A stretch of DNA of 64,000 bases from Rhynchonema sp. JSB1_4 (GCA_030248065.1 JASAMV010004951.1:62001-126000), one strand, 5' to 3'. Numbered from the stretch's first letter, positions 21,851 to 34,597 are shown. A program made the numbers and translations. Notes: generated by a model from the sequence alone, not told the origin.

Positions 21851-24800
21851 TCACGAGAGCTCCTCGTTTGGGACGGGTTCAAGAGTGAATCGAATCGAGT
21901 CATTCTTCATCGGCGGAGTAGCCGGTGAAACTTCAGTCAGCTCGGTGTTCGGGTCGGGTTCGATCTGCCCTTTCAGTCCATAGTCTCGGCCGGGCCGTTG
22001 TCCACCGTTCAACGCTTGTATCAAAGTGTCCCTCTCCCCTTTGTTGACGGAGGAGCAGGTCTGATCGGGCGCAGACTGCAAGTCCATCCAATCCACCCGT
22101 TTGCGACGTTGCGATGACACTTCGGCTACCGTTAGTTGGTTGTTCGCCGCTACACCACTGTCCAGATCGAAACCGCCCGGGTGTACCACCTGGCAAAATG
22201 ATGTTTCACTCACTGGGCGTCAGTTCAAGCAATACAGCGAATCGTAAATATTTCATAATCGTCCTCAATGAGCGTGATGACAAGAAAACCTATATACCTA
22301 CCTCATTGTTGCTTGCACCCGCAACATAGTGGATGTACCCTGTTATGACCACCGCTATTTTCGCACTGGTGTGCGTGTGTAAAATAGAAAAACGTTTTTT
22401 TCACTGAACATACTTTGCAAAAAAACAGTGACCATGCTGTATGTGTGTCATTGGGACTGAATGGGTGTCACACCCCGGTGTGCGTCAAGGGAGTATTTTG
22501 TCCTGGGCTACGAGCACCCCGGGATTTCAAGTGTCAAAATTAGCCACTGGTCGAAACCAACTGTGGCATCAGCAGGTATCAACCTTTTGCTGACATTATA
22601 CTGATATTTTTCTACTCAGATATACAGCGAAAGCCCATACATATAGCGCGCGCTATGGTAGAACACATGCAGAACTGGCTGCTTGCTTGATGCATGTGCT
22701 CTTCATTTTGCTGATCAAACAGTGTTTTACACACACACACCTGCACATCATCCAGTTGTTCGTCCTCCAACGCCCAATGTTTGAACACGTGCTTGTATCG
22801 TCCATTGAACACATCGACAAACAGATCCCTCATTTCGTGTCGCAAAATTACGGCGAACAGCAATTTCAGCAGAAACACCATGCAGAATGCAATTATGCTC
22901 AAGTAGTCGGCCTCGCGATGTAGCCAGGTCAAAAGCGGGAATTTGCATCCGCGAATTTTCTGAATTTCTTCCGATTCCGCACCATGAGAGAAACAATATG
23001 ATGGAAGTGGTGATAATCGCGTCATAGTGGAATTTTCTGATGTTTCAGTCGGGTCGAATTGACAGTAGTCCCGGTTTGGGTCGGGTAATTTGAGCAGATC
23101 CATGTCTGAGACGCCGTGCACCGCGCAACAGTTGAGGTCGGACTCGATCGACAACCATAGATGACAGAAAGGCGGGTCGGATCGAGCTGAAACGGCAAGT
23201 GGGAAGAGATCTGCAGTTCTGCTTCGCCGTTAATTCTCACAAACAGTGCACGAGCAAGGTTCACGCAGCCTGGCGCTCTGCACTGTGGACACTCTTATCC
23301 TCAAATAGCGAGTTTTTCAACGCTGTTTGGTCTCCGATCTACCGTTAGCCTCGCAAGTATCACTCAATCTTAACATCCTTTTGTGAGAAACTTCTCAAAC
23401 GCATTGTCTGATCTGTAAAGCGCACGCAGCTTGCACAGTCAGCTGAATTTCGTTGCATCTCGCAACTCACTACGTGTGTTGAGCGACTGGCTGTCACGTG
23501 ACCGTTACAGCTGATCAGTGGTGTCGTTGGGGGAAGGGGGTTACCCCCTGCTATGGGGTATGGGAAATCGGCTGAGGGTATGGGGTATGGGAAATTTTTC
23601 ACTTTGGGAACCAGCACCCCCCAAGAAATGACTTTTTGAATCTCGAGAAGCACCAAAATTAACCATTTTCGCTGGAAATGTCAAAAATCGCTTGCGTGCG
23701 CAAGAAAGCACTGTTTTGAACACTTTTACACTTAATCAATCCCTCTGCTATGAGAGTTTTGCCTTTTGTGCGAACATGTGGAAAATTTGCCCAAATTCGG
23801 GCTGGGTATGGGAAATTTGCAATTTCTCAACGACACCACTGCAGCTAAAGCTAACAAACGCATAGTGCGCTTTACGGAAAAGGCGACGCGTTTGAAAAGT
23901 TGCTTACAAGGGTATTGTCAGACCAGTAAAACGGAAAAGCCACTACGATAAATGTTTCACATCGGTTACAAAGGCAGAAAAGGTTGGTGGTGATGTTGCT
24001 CGCACTTCGGTACTCCTTGATAAAAAAACACTCCAATCTAACTTCCAAACGATCCCAGACGCCAACTACACTATCACAGATGTTGTGAGAAGCAGTCACA
24101 ATCCGAAACAGGCACGGATCGAAAGGAAGGTTGCGTGAAAGTCAAATGGTTGACGCAAATCGCTGAACACACTGTCCGTCCGAATGAAGTTCAGACATCA
24201 ACCGTAGAGTGTGTCGTCAACGATACAAGTCAACCACCCACAAATAGTCCTGAACGACCGTGATGCTTCACCAACCAGCATGCTCCGTCCACACAGTGCT
24301 CATCCACGCATCATACTGCATGTGAATCGACCTAAAATTAGTTGACATTTTTTGTTAGTCCTCAGGACAAGGATTAGGCCAGAGCTTCGCTTGGAATTGG
24401 CCTGGCACCTCGCCCGTCTGTGAAAACAGGCCGAAACGGGCAAAACTCACTGCTGTTACATTATTGGGCTAGGGCGAAGAAATAAGCCTAATTCCAAATC
24501 AAAATCGAAACTCGACCACACCCGTACACCGACCTGAACCTGAGTGACCATACAATGGCCATTGCCAGGTCAAACAGCACCGACACACAAATGGCGATGT
24601 AGTAGACGCGCAGGACGGTACGACGCGAGTAGCATGTGGCCAGAATGCCGACCTGGAGATGGGGACTGTGAGCATTTTCCAAAATATTCCATCCCAAAGA
24701 AACCAACCAACGCAATAACAATCTCGGCTGGTACCAGCACCGCCGCCGCTATAACAGTGGGATCAGTCCAACGAATGGGGAACAACTGCATGTAGGGATG

Positions 24801-27646
24801 CTGCATGGTGCGTATGGCCAGCACAATGAACAGACAAAGTAGACACGCGACGAACACGTTGAAGGATAGGATCCAGCGTTGGGTGGCCATCGTGGCTGAA
24901 AATATAGGGTAATCCAAAAGTAGCTTTACAAGACGCTGGGTGATCGACAGAAAACGCACATGCAAATGGGCTTCAATGGGACCAAAAGTTGGATGCCAAG
25001 GGATTAACGGACACGGTGAACCTGAATATCGGCTTATTCTTTCGTGCGGGCATCATGAATCCAAAAATAGGGCACGCCAACTTTGCTCAGGTCCCACTTG
25101 TTGAACCCAAAATGTCCGGACCAACGACAAAGGCCGATATACGGCTTTCTCGTGTCCGTTTTAGCAGAATTGAAACCGATTTGCATGTGCATTTCCTTTG
25201 CATCACCCTGAATCTAGAGTAGCATTTTTGGACTACTACTTTGTATGACTGTGGAAATTGATGTCACCAGTGAGCTTGCTATAGGGGTGCACATTTGTCA
25301 GAATAACAGGGCAACTAGTGCACGGGTGCTGGAAGCCGTTATCTATTCAATATAAGAATGGAAAAAGGCAAGTTTTGGTTGGGATCAGGATGAAGAACGG
25401 TTCTATTGACCAGTTAGCAGTGAAGCTATGAAAGACAGACCTTCAGGACAGGTGGGTATGAAAAGCACATGGTGCGCAGAAAAAGTTTTCAGTTTCCTGA
25501 CGTAAACAGCAACAGAATTGAGTGACGCTTGTGTCACGTCATCGAATATGACGAAAATGCAGCAGGTGCTCCTTTTGGTACCTTTACAACACATCACGTG
25601 CTCGAAAAACCTGCACGCGCACAAGAAATAATTCGCCATGATGGAATTCTTCATTGGGGTCTCTTGCGGACATCAAATCTCTGAATTGCAGGATACCCCC
25701 AGCCGGAGTCCCTGGCGGGTGACAGACAACGTTCGCCAAAAGATATACTGTACGCGACATTCCGCATTTCAAAAAAGATACGAACGAAAAAATCTGAATT
25801 AGTGAAGGGTTGAAAAAGCGCGAAAAGCACACTGTTCGTAAACACCTGCGGACAAAGACATTTTTTGTCACGCTAGTTGTTCTGCGTCACTAAAATGTAT
25901 AAATTTCCCATCTTGAATCGTGTGTGCCATAAAACACAACAAGCGACCGGTAAAATAATATCGAAAAGGTGAGAAATGTTCTCAGGGCTCTTATATTATG
26001 GCTGCTTTCGTGTGTCACCGCCAACAACTGCAACGCGCGGCAATCTGCGAGGAGGTATACTCTGACAATTCTTTTGGGAGAAACTTTTCCAACGCGTTGC
26101 CTGATCCGTAAAGCGCATGATGGCTTTAGCGGTCACGTGACTTTTGTAGCCAGTGCACGCATAATGCGCTTTACCGATCAGGCAACGTTGTTTAAAAGTT
26201 TGTCCCAAAGGAATTGCCAGCCATACACATTACACACAGCTGGGGTAGAATATAACTGAACTGTGAAACAAGTGCCACAACGACGTCATAAAGTTTGAGA
26301 CGGTGCAGGGTGCAATAGTGTTGGGTGCTCTGTCAAAAACTGCTAACGAAAAAATCATTAGTTGTAGTGTGTATACTGGCAGGCGGAAAAAAAACCGGTT
26401 AAAAACTGAAAAAAACCGTTTTTTTTCCGAGACCCGAATACTTTTCCATTTATTTTTCCGTGGGTACCTTTTCGGTTTTTGATCGGAAAAATATCGGTAC
26501 TTTATTCCAATTTTTCCAAAAAATTGAAAGCAAAAACGGATGAATGTAAGTTTTCGATTTCAGTGAAAAATTGGCTCGAGCACAAAAATTAACCGGCCCA
26601 AAAACCAGCGGTACACGTGTTTTCGACCCACAACCCCCCCCCCGAACACCCAAGCCAAATAGACTCTCCCCCGAACAAACCAAACGAAATTACGTTCTTA
26701 AGTACTGGAAAAGTATTTGGAAAAAAAACGGTTTTTTTTCGGAAAAAAACCCTTTTTTCCCCAAAAAAAAAAAAAAGGTTTTTTAAAAAATAATAATATT
26801 TTAAAAACACGTTTTACAATAAAAAAACAGAACCCTACATACACGTGTACCCACAAGATAGAGTTTCGTCACGTAAAGAAACACGGAACAGAACCAGAAC
26901 AGAAAATAAAAAAAAAGTTAAAAACATACACACTTATAAATCCTGTTTAACGCATCACCCACTCAAGGAGATAACAAAATGAAATTCAAAATGTGGTTGG
27001 TTCACCAGACACGAAGCGCACGGCGTTAGCATGGCCGATTATACCAACCAACCATCAAGGTCAAACGCTCTGTAGCCTACAACACCAACCAAGCTAAGCT
27101 TCAAAATCTACTCTCAAAACAACCGATAAACAAAGCGCATGCGAAACACCGGAGTGGTGGTGGTGCATATCTATATTTATTTCATCCAAACCATGCTGCA
27201 GCAATGCAAACACTTGGTTGATCGAAAGGTCAGGGCCATGGAAATGAGACAGACACAGTCAAGTGAATGTATGATCGGGACCAGGTTTTCAGCTTCTTCA
27301 GATAGAGGGTCCTCACAATAAAGGCATCCACATAACAAATAGGACCGACCAGCGCAGAGGCCCCAAAACTATGACGGTACTCACGTAAACAATGCCAGGA
27401 CTTCGAAACCATAACGAAATCAACGTCATGACGAAATTCGTGATCAGACGGCTGGGCAATGTTCTTCATGTTCACAATTTCAGGAACTGTTAATTTACGA
27501 ACCGCATGGACACGGGGCCGGGGCACACGGGACGGGCCGGGCACGGGTTCTGGGCTTGGACTGCGGCCGGACTCAGACAGGGAACAGGGGTCCTCCTCAT
27601 AGTTATAGACGATGATCTCATGCGGTTTAAGTTTGTTGGATGACAT
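21851..27646 (-). CDS. Tetraspanin with extended cytoplasmic tails
   Basis: Exons 27646-27385, 24895-24708, 24652-24517, 23186-22741 and 22189-21851 join in phase to 456 residues. Residues 1-87 are a Pro/Ser-rich N-terminal tail. TM1 (RWILSFNVFVACLLCLFIVL), TM2 (VIAAAVLVPAEIVIALVGIL), a short inner loop (CYSRRTVLR) and TM3 (YIAICVSVLFDLAMAIVW) follow. The large loop has the NCCAVHG motif (CCG-like), further Cys at YCQF, SYCF and RGCK, and TM4 is YLSIIAFCMVFLLKLLFAVI. These are hallmarks of tetraspanins, which organise membrane microdomains. The C-terminal tail of about 150 residues is long for the family.  TM2 is interrupted by a 55-base intron (24653-24707). Exon 1 is separated by a 2.5-kb intron; translation might instead start at the ATG in exon 2. 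The exon 3 donor (GTCGAG) is the least sure. Confidence 0.8.
23374..23930. mobile_element. Foldback MITE interrupted by a hAT-like insertion
   Basis: Left arm CTTTTGTGAGAAACTTCTCA.. and right arm ..GTTTGAAAAGTTGCTTACAAGG match the intact relative at 26062-26220 (TTTTGGGAGAAACTTTTCC / GTTTAAAAGTTTGTCCCAAA). The 326-bp element at 23516-23841 sits in its loop. It lies in an intron of the tetraspanin gene. Confidence 0.65.
23516..23841. mobile_element. CAGTGGTGTCGTTG hAT-like element
   Basis: Inverted ends CAGTGGTGTCGTTGG and CAACGACACCACTG are flanked by CAGCTGAT and CAGCTAAA (six of eight). The interior repeats 'GGGTATGGGAAATTT', as in elements at 1-175, 34896 and 51421. There is no coding capacity. 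Confidence 0.75.
26062..26220. mobile_element. Foldback MITE, intact relative of 23374-23930
   Basis: Arms CTGACAATTCTTTTGGGAGA and its mirror (TGTCCCAAAGGAATTGCCAG) enclose paired TAAAGCGCAT/ATGCGCTTTA segments. It lies in intron 1 of the tetraspanin gene. No TA border is clear. Confidence 0.6.
26385..26830. repeat. Low-complexity A/T-rich repeat with GGAAAAACCG words
   Basis: Runs of 'GGAAAAAAAACGGTTTTTTTTCC' type alternate on both strands, resembling the cores of the TATACTTGCG elements at 46.9 and 54.6 kb, but neither terminus nor target duplication is found. It is probably a decayed relative. Confidence 0.4.
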
Positions 27647-28296
27647 TGGCGGGGAGCAGTTAAATTTCAGACGAAAGTTAAAGTAATGCAATTTGGGGCT
27701 GGCTCTTGCCTGGGAGTTTTTTTCTCATTGCGGTTTTTGAAACAAGAGCGCAAGGAAAATTTGTGTGATTGATGTGCGCGCGGACACAGTTAATGCAATC
27801 AAGACGTTTAACTATCGGTTCAACACTTTTCATGCGCAGTTTTATTCGAGTTTTTGCTACGTATACTGTAAAATTGAGATGTAATGCAGGGGTTGACGCA
27901 GCGGGGGTGAATGGAAACCACAAAATTAGCGTCGCAAATTGACGATGTCATGCGTCGTGAGACAGTTTTACAACGTAATCATAAACTGGTTTTTTAATAT
28001 TGCTGGTTTGTGGGAAAGCAGCACATCTATTCGAAGTGAAGATAATGCAGGAATAATGAGGTTAGCAAATCAGCAAGCGGGAAATGCTAATACGCGGCAC
28101 AAAAACTCGAATCAGAAACAGATTGAGACACACTAACTGACAGTGACAACTGACAGCTTGTTTAAATGGAAGCAAATAAAAACCGCAATGATATCGACAA
28201 AAAATGACAAAAGTATTAACTGGACGGCATAGCCAACCACCATCAGCGCAAGCCCACAAGCCAAACTGATTAGCGAACAAGCATAGCGAATTGAAC

Positions 28297-28302
28297 TTTA
28301 TT
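28297..28302 (-). terminator. Candidate poly(A) signal of the kaptin-like gene
   Basis: AATAAA on the minus strand is about 325 bases beyond the TAA stop at 28625, and about 650 bases before the start of the tetraspanin. Position and hexamer are the only support. Confidence 0.35.
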
Positions 28303-28624
28303 CGGTTTTGTTAGTGGGTTACTGCACGGACACCAATGTGTATACATAGTATAACTGAATCATTTGCACTTTGAATTTTCTGATCAGATCATGAATTTAC
28401 ACGGTGTAAACCGACAGTGCAATTTATCATCGCAACACGAGAACCCAAAGAGCAGACATGGTATGTACAAGGAAAATAGGAACGGTATACCAAGCTTAGG
28501 CTTGAATAACAATAATTATAGATGTTGGAATAGTTGTCAATATGCGTTTATGTCATCGTCAAAACACACATGTAGATATTTTGAGCGCAGTCGAATGTGT
28601 CAACCACGCCACAATTGACAACAT

Positions 28625-31600
28625 TTATGCTCCGACCTTCACAACCGACACATTAATGACATGAAAACTTTGGTTGCACAAAACTGCGATCAGAAGCGAG
28701 TCGGTGGCAGCGCGCAATATCCGTATCGCCATCACAGGCGCGTCCATTTCAAATTGTTTCACAAATTTCGAATCGGCAGAGATTTTCGGTCCGGCTGATT
28801 CGTCGAAAACGCAGCGGTACATTGTGATCATCTGTACATGTGAATTGTGCACTAATCCAGTGGTGTCGTTGGGGGGGGGGGGGCAGTGGGGTCACCCATG
28901 AGGAGGGGCGGCAACTTACTGTACCACCCACAATGTGGGGCAGCAACCTACCTACCTTACCGGCCGAGCTAGGGGGAGGGCTACGACTTAGGGGGGGAGG
29001 TTGTCTGGAAACCAAAATTTTTTATGTCTAAACATTGATAGTCCAAAACACTAATTTCGAGTGCATCGCGCAATTTTTTGCCCATTTGTGGTCACATATA
29101 CTAATCTTATGCCACTTTAAGCCAAAAAATGAATATTTTGGGTAGAAAGTTAGGTGGGGCGGGGCGGCAACTTATCTACTGCACGGAAGAGGGGGTATCC
29201 GAGATTTTTTCGAGTATTCCGAATTTTTAATAAAAAAAAAAAAAATTAACAAATATTAAAAATAAAACAATTATTATGGAAAAAACACCGTTTTTTTCCA
29301 AAAGTTCCACTTGGAAATTTCCGAAAAAAAAAACGATTTTTCCGGCCCAAAAAAAAAATTTTTTTTTTTAAAAAAAAAAAAAAACCCCCCCCCCCCACAA
29401 CAACCCCCCCCCCCTGGTATCCGAGATTGTTAATTTTGGGCATCCCGTGTTCGAAAATTTTGGATTTTAGGTATCCGGTATCCTTGACATTGTGATTTCC
29501 CAACGACACCACTGCACTAATCTACAATTTGGTTCGCACGAGCCGGGTCCTCGTCAGAGCGAAAGCACCAGCTGGCCATGTGCTTCCAACAATACAATCT
29601 AGCATCTCATTGTTCACACGTAAACATCTGTTGTTGTTTTGTGAACAACCGTTTGGCACAAAACGTCACACAAAATGATCAGTGTTGCCGTTGCGCGCAC
29701 TTGCGCCTCCCGCATACCCTTGCTGAAGGGATACATATAGCATATGACAAGTCAAAATTAGCACGAAAACACAAACCAAAATATGAAACTAACATGATCA
29801 AATCGTCCCATAACACACACGTACACTTGTGCATCATCAGAACATTGCCTGATATCAGCCGCAGTACACACATCCACCGGGGGCGCGGTCGAGAAACTTG
29901 CGGATTTTGAACTTTCGTCTTCAAATCTTGCAACGGGTATCAATAATTCTGAAGTGTCGTCGTTTGTAGAATTCCCGGTACCCGTGGATCTGTTTGCTTG
30001 TCGCGGCGGCCGCCACAGACCACCCGGGTCGCCCAGACACGGAACAGTGAACACCAGGATGGGGGGATTGATGGAAATATTTCCAGTTTGGCAATTTACG
30101 AGAAATTTTGATGTGCAGACGGGCGTGTCGAAGCGCAGGCAGAATCTGAAATGAAGGAAACTTTCTTCAAGTGAAATCGATTAAAAATCAGGAAACTTTT
30201 CTGTGTCAGAAACCACTGGGTTGTATTAGAGAGCCAAAAATGTTACCTCGACCTCACATAAGAACAAAACAAAGTTTGTGCAATCGATCACATTCCCCGA
30301 CAAATAAAATTGAACAAACTATGAACAGCCACCAAGCAACATGTGAAGATATATTGTCATTTCCTAGAATAGGTAAACCACACCAACACGAGCCCGATTT
30401 CGGAGGTGGCGTGCTTGCAAAGCGAATAGAAAGAGAAAATCCTCGTGGACCACGTTGTATTCTACAACGTGTAAGATTTCCCAAACCAGCAGCCACGTAT
30501 GTGTGAATGTTCCAGAAATCTGACACCTTCGAAATCGGGCTCGCGTTGGCGTGGTGTTACTATATATCGTTTCAGTTTTTTCGTTCATTTTGGTACGTTT
30601 GCTTTATGAACAAAGCCAAGATAATCCAACCTTCCAGCGCCAGTCTTTTCTTCAAATTGCCAGTGTCCGGTCGTTTTCAATGCTTTCAGCACAACCACAG
30701 TGCCATCGTCACGTGACAACAGCAGCCAATCAGCGGTCGAGTTCGGTGGACCAGACAACCAATCAAAATGCAGCACCTGGAATCATTTGAAATATGTTAC
30801 TTCCTTTATGCAATTGTCACGTGACCTTGGACGTATGCTTTGGCTAATGATCTGCCTTATTTCTAGTGAAACCCACGGCAACGCAAATAAATGCGGAACG
30901 CAGAAATTTACCATTCCGCATTTTTCTGCTCACCAATTTCTGCATTCTGCATTTATCTAATCGCAGTCTAGGCCCGTCTAAAGTAGGAGTTTTCTTAGCA
31001 GATCTTGAAAATAATGTGACCAAGATCAAGATCAGACCGACACGAAAATGACATTAGGAAAGCTGACTTGTATGACTGCAGACCGACAATGCCAGGCCCC
31101 GGTCAGATTATCGCACAAAAGACGGGGTAGACAGTACCTATCCACTGTTTCTTTTCACCACAAACCTGAGCAGAAGCACCTGATCTGAGCACTTCACCGA
31201 GGACGGCTTCGTAAAAGGAATCAGCCACTCGAAGATCAGTGATGTCAACGACATTCTGTGGCGCCGGAGACATTAATGGGAAGAGTGATGGCCAATTTTC
31301 TAGCGCAACGGGTTTCTGAAACGCAAATATTATGATTGAAAATAAATACTCTTCCAGGCGGTTCTTTTTCCACATGGTGAAATTCTCCATAGTGAATATT
31401 TTTGGACCATGTTTCGGTAACCATACCTTTGCCCAATCGTCATGCTATCCGATCCGATCACAAAATTTGCCACCACTCATGAACGAAACTTGCATAAACA
31501 TGCAACATTGCTGCATCTGTATCTGCTGCACCACAAGACAAGCCAGGTGCAAATGTTTTATAAATTCCATAATAGGCAGGCGTGATGAGGAACTTTGCTT

Positions 31601-34588
31601 TTCATGTGCACGCCGCGGTATGCATTTACTTCCGCTTACAAAACAAAGGAATAACAAGAAAAAAATTCCTTAAATACTGATAAGAGCGTTGGTGCCCAAG
31701 ACAAAACCAGAAACAGACACGATTCCTACCACATCCCGAACACGACAAGGGGTAGACTTTGAAAAACAGTCTCAGGAATGCTCTCACATTTGAGCTCATG
31801 TCCAGCTCGTGAACCTTGATTTGCTGGCCGGCTGTGAACACAACCAGATGCAACGCACGCTTGTCCTTTGTGTTGATCGAACGAAACATCAGGGTGGTGA
31901 CGGGATTCGATTGTGGCAGAATGCACACTGAAATATGCACACAAACGTATTATTTATAAAACAGAATTACGTACACAAGATACAACAGCATCATCATTGA
32001 GTATCGCCAGTTTTTTTTCAGGTTTCCACAGGCATCAGAAGAAGACCTAGCGAATGCACTAGATGGCTGGCCACACAGACTGTTCCAAAAAAGTCATGTA
32101 GCTGCGCGTAAAAATTACAAACCCGAAAAAAAAACTGAAAAAATGCCAAAAAAATTATACCAGTTTCAAAGTGCGCCAGTCTGACACGGTCCTCCGCACT
32201 ATATCTTGCATAATTGACATGTATCCAGCAATGTTTCACAGCACTAGCCACCTCGTCGTACGTCACATAGGCACAACACAGCAGCACACCACAGGTCATG
32301 GTCTGCGACGGGTTAGGGCTGTTGTTGGATGTTGGACCGGGACGCAGATCGGGAATTATGCACGAATCGCTGCAGACCTGTTTTCAAGAAATGGCACAAA
32401 ATGTGTGCAAAGACAACTTTGATCATCAAGGTGTTCTTTTCCCCAAGTCATTTTTATATCCATGCCCCAAAACGCTGCAGTGCAAAATTTTGAAACCGCC
32501 CAGCCGACACAATAAGTGAAGTTGGCCGTCGTAGAGCCACTTATGGGGTGTTTACCTTAAATTGCGAAAAGGCTCGATCACCTTTGAAGGCAAATCCACT
32601 GCATGTTTTGGTTGACTCCTGTTTTCGTGTTGAGTTGGCGTACTAATTTTTGACCAGCGAAAAAGTTGTTCAGTTGATGAAGTGAAGGGGTCAGCAATTT
32701 TTAAGCTGGGCGAAATTAGTGCACCAACTTTATAACGAAAAGCACCACGTCCGCCACTGGATTTGCATTCAATGTTGATGCGGATCATATCGTCTGAGAG
32801 CAAAATGCTGTTTTCTTAAAAAAAATCGGCGAAAACTTTTTCCAGTATCGATGAAAAAATGAAAGGAAAGCCTCAGTTTTGATAGAAACTTGAACGAAAA
32901 GTTCACCAAAGGTGTTGGAATTAAGCACAAGCAGTGGTGTCGTTGGGAAATCAAAAAGTCAGGATACCGGATACCCAAAATCCAAAATTTTCGATACCCG
33001 GTCCCAAAAAAAAAATCTCGATAACGGGGGGGGTCTCCCAAAAAAAAATTTACCAGGGGGGGGATTTTTAAAAAATCCAAAAACCCCCCCCCCCCCCCCC
33101 CCCCCCACAAGCACGTGGTTATTAGTACTTTCGGGAGAAAATTTTCTGCGTTTTGGGGTGAAAATTGAGCAGATCTCGTGCATTCTGGAAGACAAAAAGT
33201 CGAAAATATACTATGCTTATTCGTTTTTTTTAAAGTGCCGACTTGTTTAAAAAAAACAAGCACTTTTTCAAAAAAAAAACTTTTTGTTTTGTTGCAACGC
33301 TGTATCTGTAAAAATGCCAGACTGGCTGACGTTTCAAGCGAATGTATAAAAGGAAAATGGAAACAACCAACCATTTCGACATGATCATGCTGGTCCATGG
33401 GTGATCGTTGGTTGTTCGGTCGTAACAGTGACATGTCATAGACCGCACGCCATTGTGTTGTGCTTGATGGATCAGGCTCACAGACGGACAACATGCCGTC
33501 CAGACATGCGACCAGTGCCAGATCGGGATCTGGAAAGACAGAAAGAGAAATTGTGAAAACACGACGGAAGCAGATTGCGATGGCAAAGGCGCAACATAAT
33601 GTTCGGTATCCAACTTGGTGATCGGATCAGTCGACCTGGTCACATCACGTTAATGTGATCGGACTATGTAGTCACATCAGTGTGATCAGATGTGACCAAG
33701 TGGGCGCGGCACACTATACTTGCGCATTTTTCCGCAAAATATATTTTTGGAAAAAACCGTTTTTTTCCAAATATTTTTCCAGTACTTAAGGATACCCATG
33801 GTCCAAAAACGCCTATTTTGGAGAAAATTTTGTCGGGAAATGGCCTGAAACAGGCTAAAAATGCACTTGGAGATTAAAAGGTGCTCATTTTGAACTGTTT
33901 AGCACCGATTTACATTGGTTTTGGCAATAGCCTTTCGCAACCTTTGAAAATATCTCGAAAATTTTTGGAAAAGTTTCCGGAAAAATAAAAACGTATTTTT
34001 CCGGGCCTCGGAAAAAAACGGATTTGTGTGCGCGAATTTTGGGGCAATTTGAGGTAGAAACCATTGATTTGACACTAATTTTGGCCATTTTGGTCAAAAT
34101 TTGGCACTTTTGGGGCAAAATCGGGGCGGGGCTACTGTACCGGGGTGAAAATCGGGGGGGGGGATACCTACTGTACCATGCCAGACATCTGGGGGATACC
34201 TACTGTACCAGGCGAGGGGATATCTACTGTACTGAGGGGACCCCTCAACCCCCGCCTCCAACACTGCATCCGACCAAGATTTGATCCAAACCAAGAACTC
34301 ATTGCTACAATTAAAATTGATAAGTAACACAAAAAACAGATAGTCCGCCATTATGAACGGCCATTATCAATCATAACCAAAAAACGAACTGGCCACCCTG
34401 ACACCCTGAACTGAAGATGACAAATTGGATCGTTTTCCGAGCTCACCTTTGTGAACATGAAGCGAACGAACGTTGCATTCAGTGACTTTCTTCATGAACA
34501 AATTCTGAACGCTAAACTCCGGTTCTGCGACCGGTTCAGCAGTTGGCGGCGCCGGCACTGAATCCGTTGTTGAAACAGTGGCCTCCAT
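28625..34588 (-). CDS. KPTN: Kaptin-like beta-propeller protein
   Basis: Eight exons chain in phase: 34588-34447, 33529-33372, 32377-32161, 31927-31788, 31315-31166, 30776-30631, 30145-29827, 28831-28625, giving 492 residues (human kaptin is about 436). Kaptin is an actin-associated protein and a subunit of the KICSTOR complex that places GATOR1 on lysosomes. From remembered family features, three stretches resemble it in order: NVRSLHVHKDPDLALVACLD near the N-terminus, HLVVFTAGQQIKVHELD in the middle, and the end DAPVMAIRILRAATDSLL..IAVLCNQSFHVINVSV. An unusual Ser/Thr/Asn-rich insertion (about residues 350-420) has GLWRPP. No signal peptide is present. The start ATG lies 10 bases after the upstream gene's stop. 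The family call is moderate; the exon chain is firmer. Other beta-propeller families were considered and fit worse. Confidence 0.6.
28858..29514. mobile_element. CAGTGGTGTCGTTG hAT-like element, 657 bp
   Basis: Ends CAGTGGTGTCGTTGGG and CCAACGACACCACTG are flanked by an exact 8-bp duplication CACTAATC (28850-28857 and 29515-29522). The interior has 'GGGGCGGCAACTTA' phrases shared with 42.6-42.9 kb and long homopolymer runs. It lies in intron 7 of the kaptin-like gene, 27 bases from exon 8's acceptor. Confidence 0.85.
30376..30557. mobile_element. Foldback MITE CCACACCAACACGAGC, copy 2
   Basis: Arms CCACACCAACACGAGCCCGA and its mirror (TCGGGCTCGCGTTGGCGTGG) continue into AGGTGG/CACCTTC. TA borders are plausible. 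It is in intron 6 of the kaptin-like gene. Confidence 0.6.
32932..33105. mobile_element. CAGTGGTGTCGTTG element with lost right end
   Basis: The left terminus is intact; the right side ends in a run of C. CACAAGCA occurs at 32926-32933 and 33106-33113, so the duplication survives although the right terminal repeat is gone. It lies in intron 2 of the kaptin-like gene. Confidence 0.55.
33604..33702. repeat. Hairpin built from TTGGTGATCGGATC words
   Basis: CCAACTTGGTGATCGGATCA and TGATCAGATGTGACCAAGTG pair imperfectly around repeated 'GTCACATCA' and 'TGTGATCGGA'. It is a small relative of the MITE at 12235-12485, in intron 1 of the kaptin-like gene. Confidence 0.5.
33715..34266. mobile_element. 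Chimeric element: TATACTTGCG left end, CCTCCAACACTG right end
   Basis: It starts TATACTTGCGCATTTTTCC as the family at 46902-47330, but its right part ('GGTACAGTAGGTATCC' phrases, CTCCAACACTG) belongs to the family of 4020-4479. No common target duplication is seen, so it is a recombinant or two overlapping fragments. It is in intron 1 of the kaptin-like gene. Confidence 0.5.
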
Positions 34589-34597
34589 TTGGATTAA

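Noticed and set aside
24570..24965. Frameshift making the tetraspanin a pseudogene
   Set aside because: A 55-base intron with plausible sites restores the family sequence exactly and the remaining exons are intact.
28625..34588. Mediator subunit 16 or PERK luminal domain
   Set aside because: Isolated short resemblances were out of order along the protein, and there is no signal peptide; kaptin matches are colinear.
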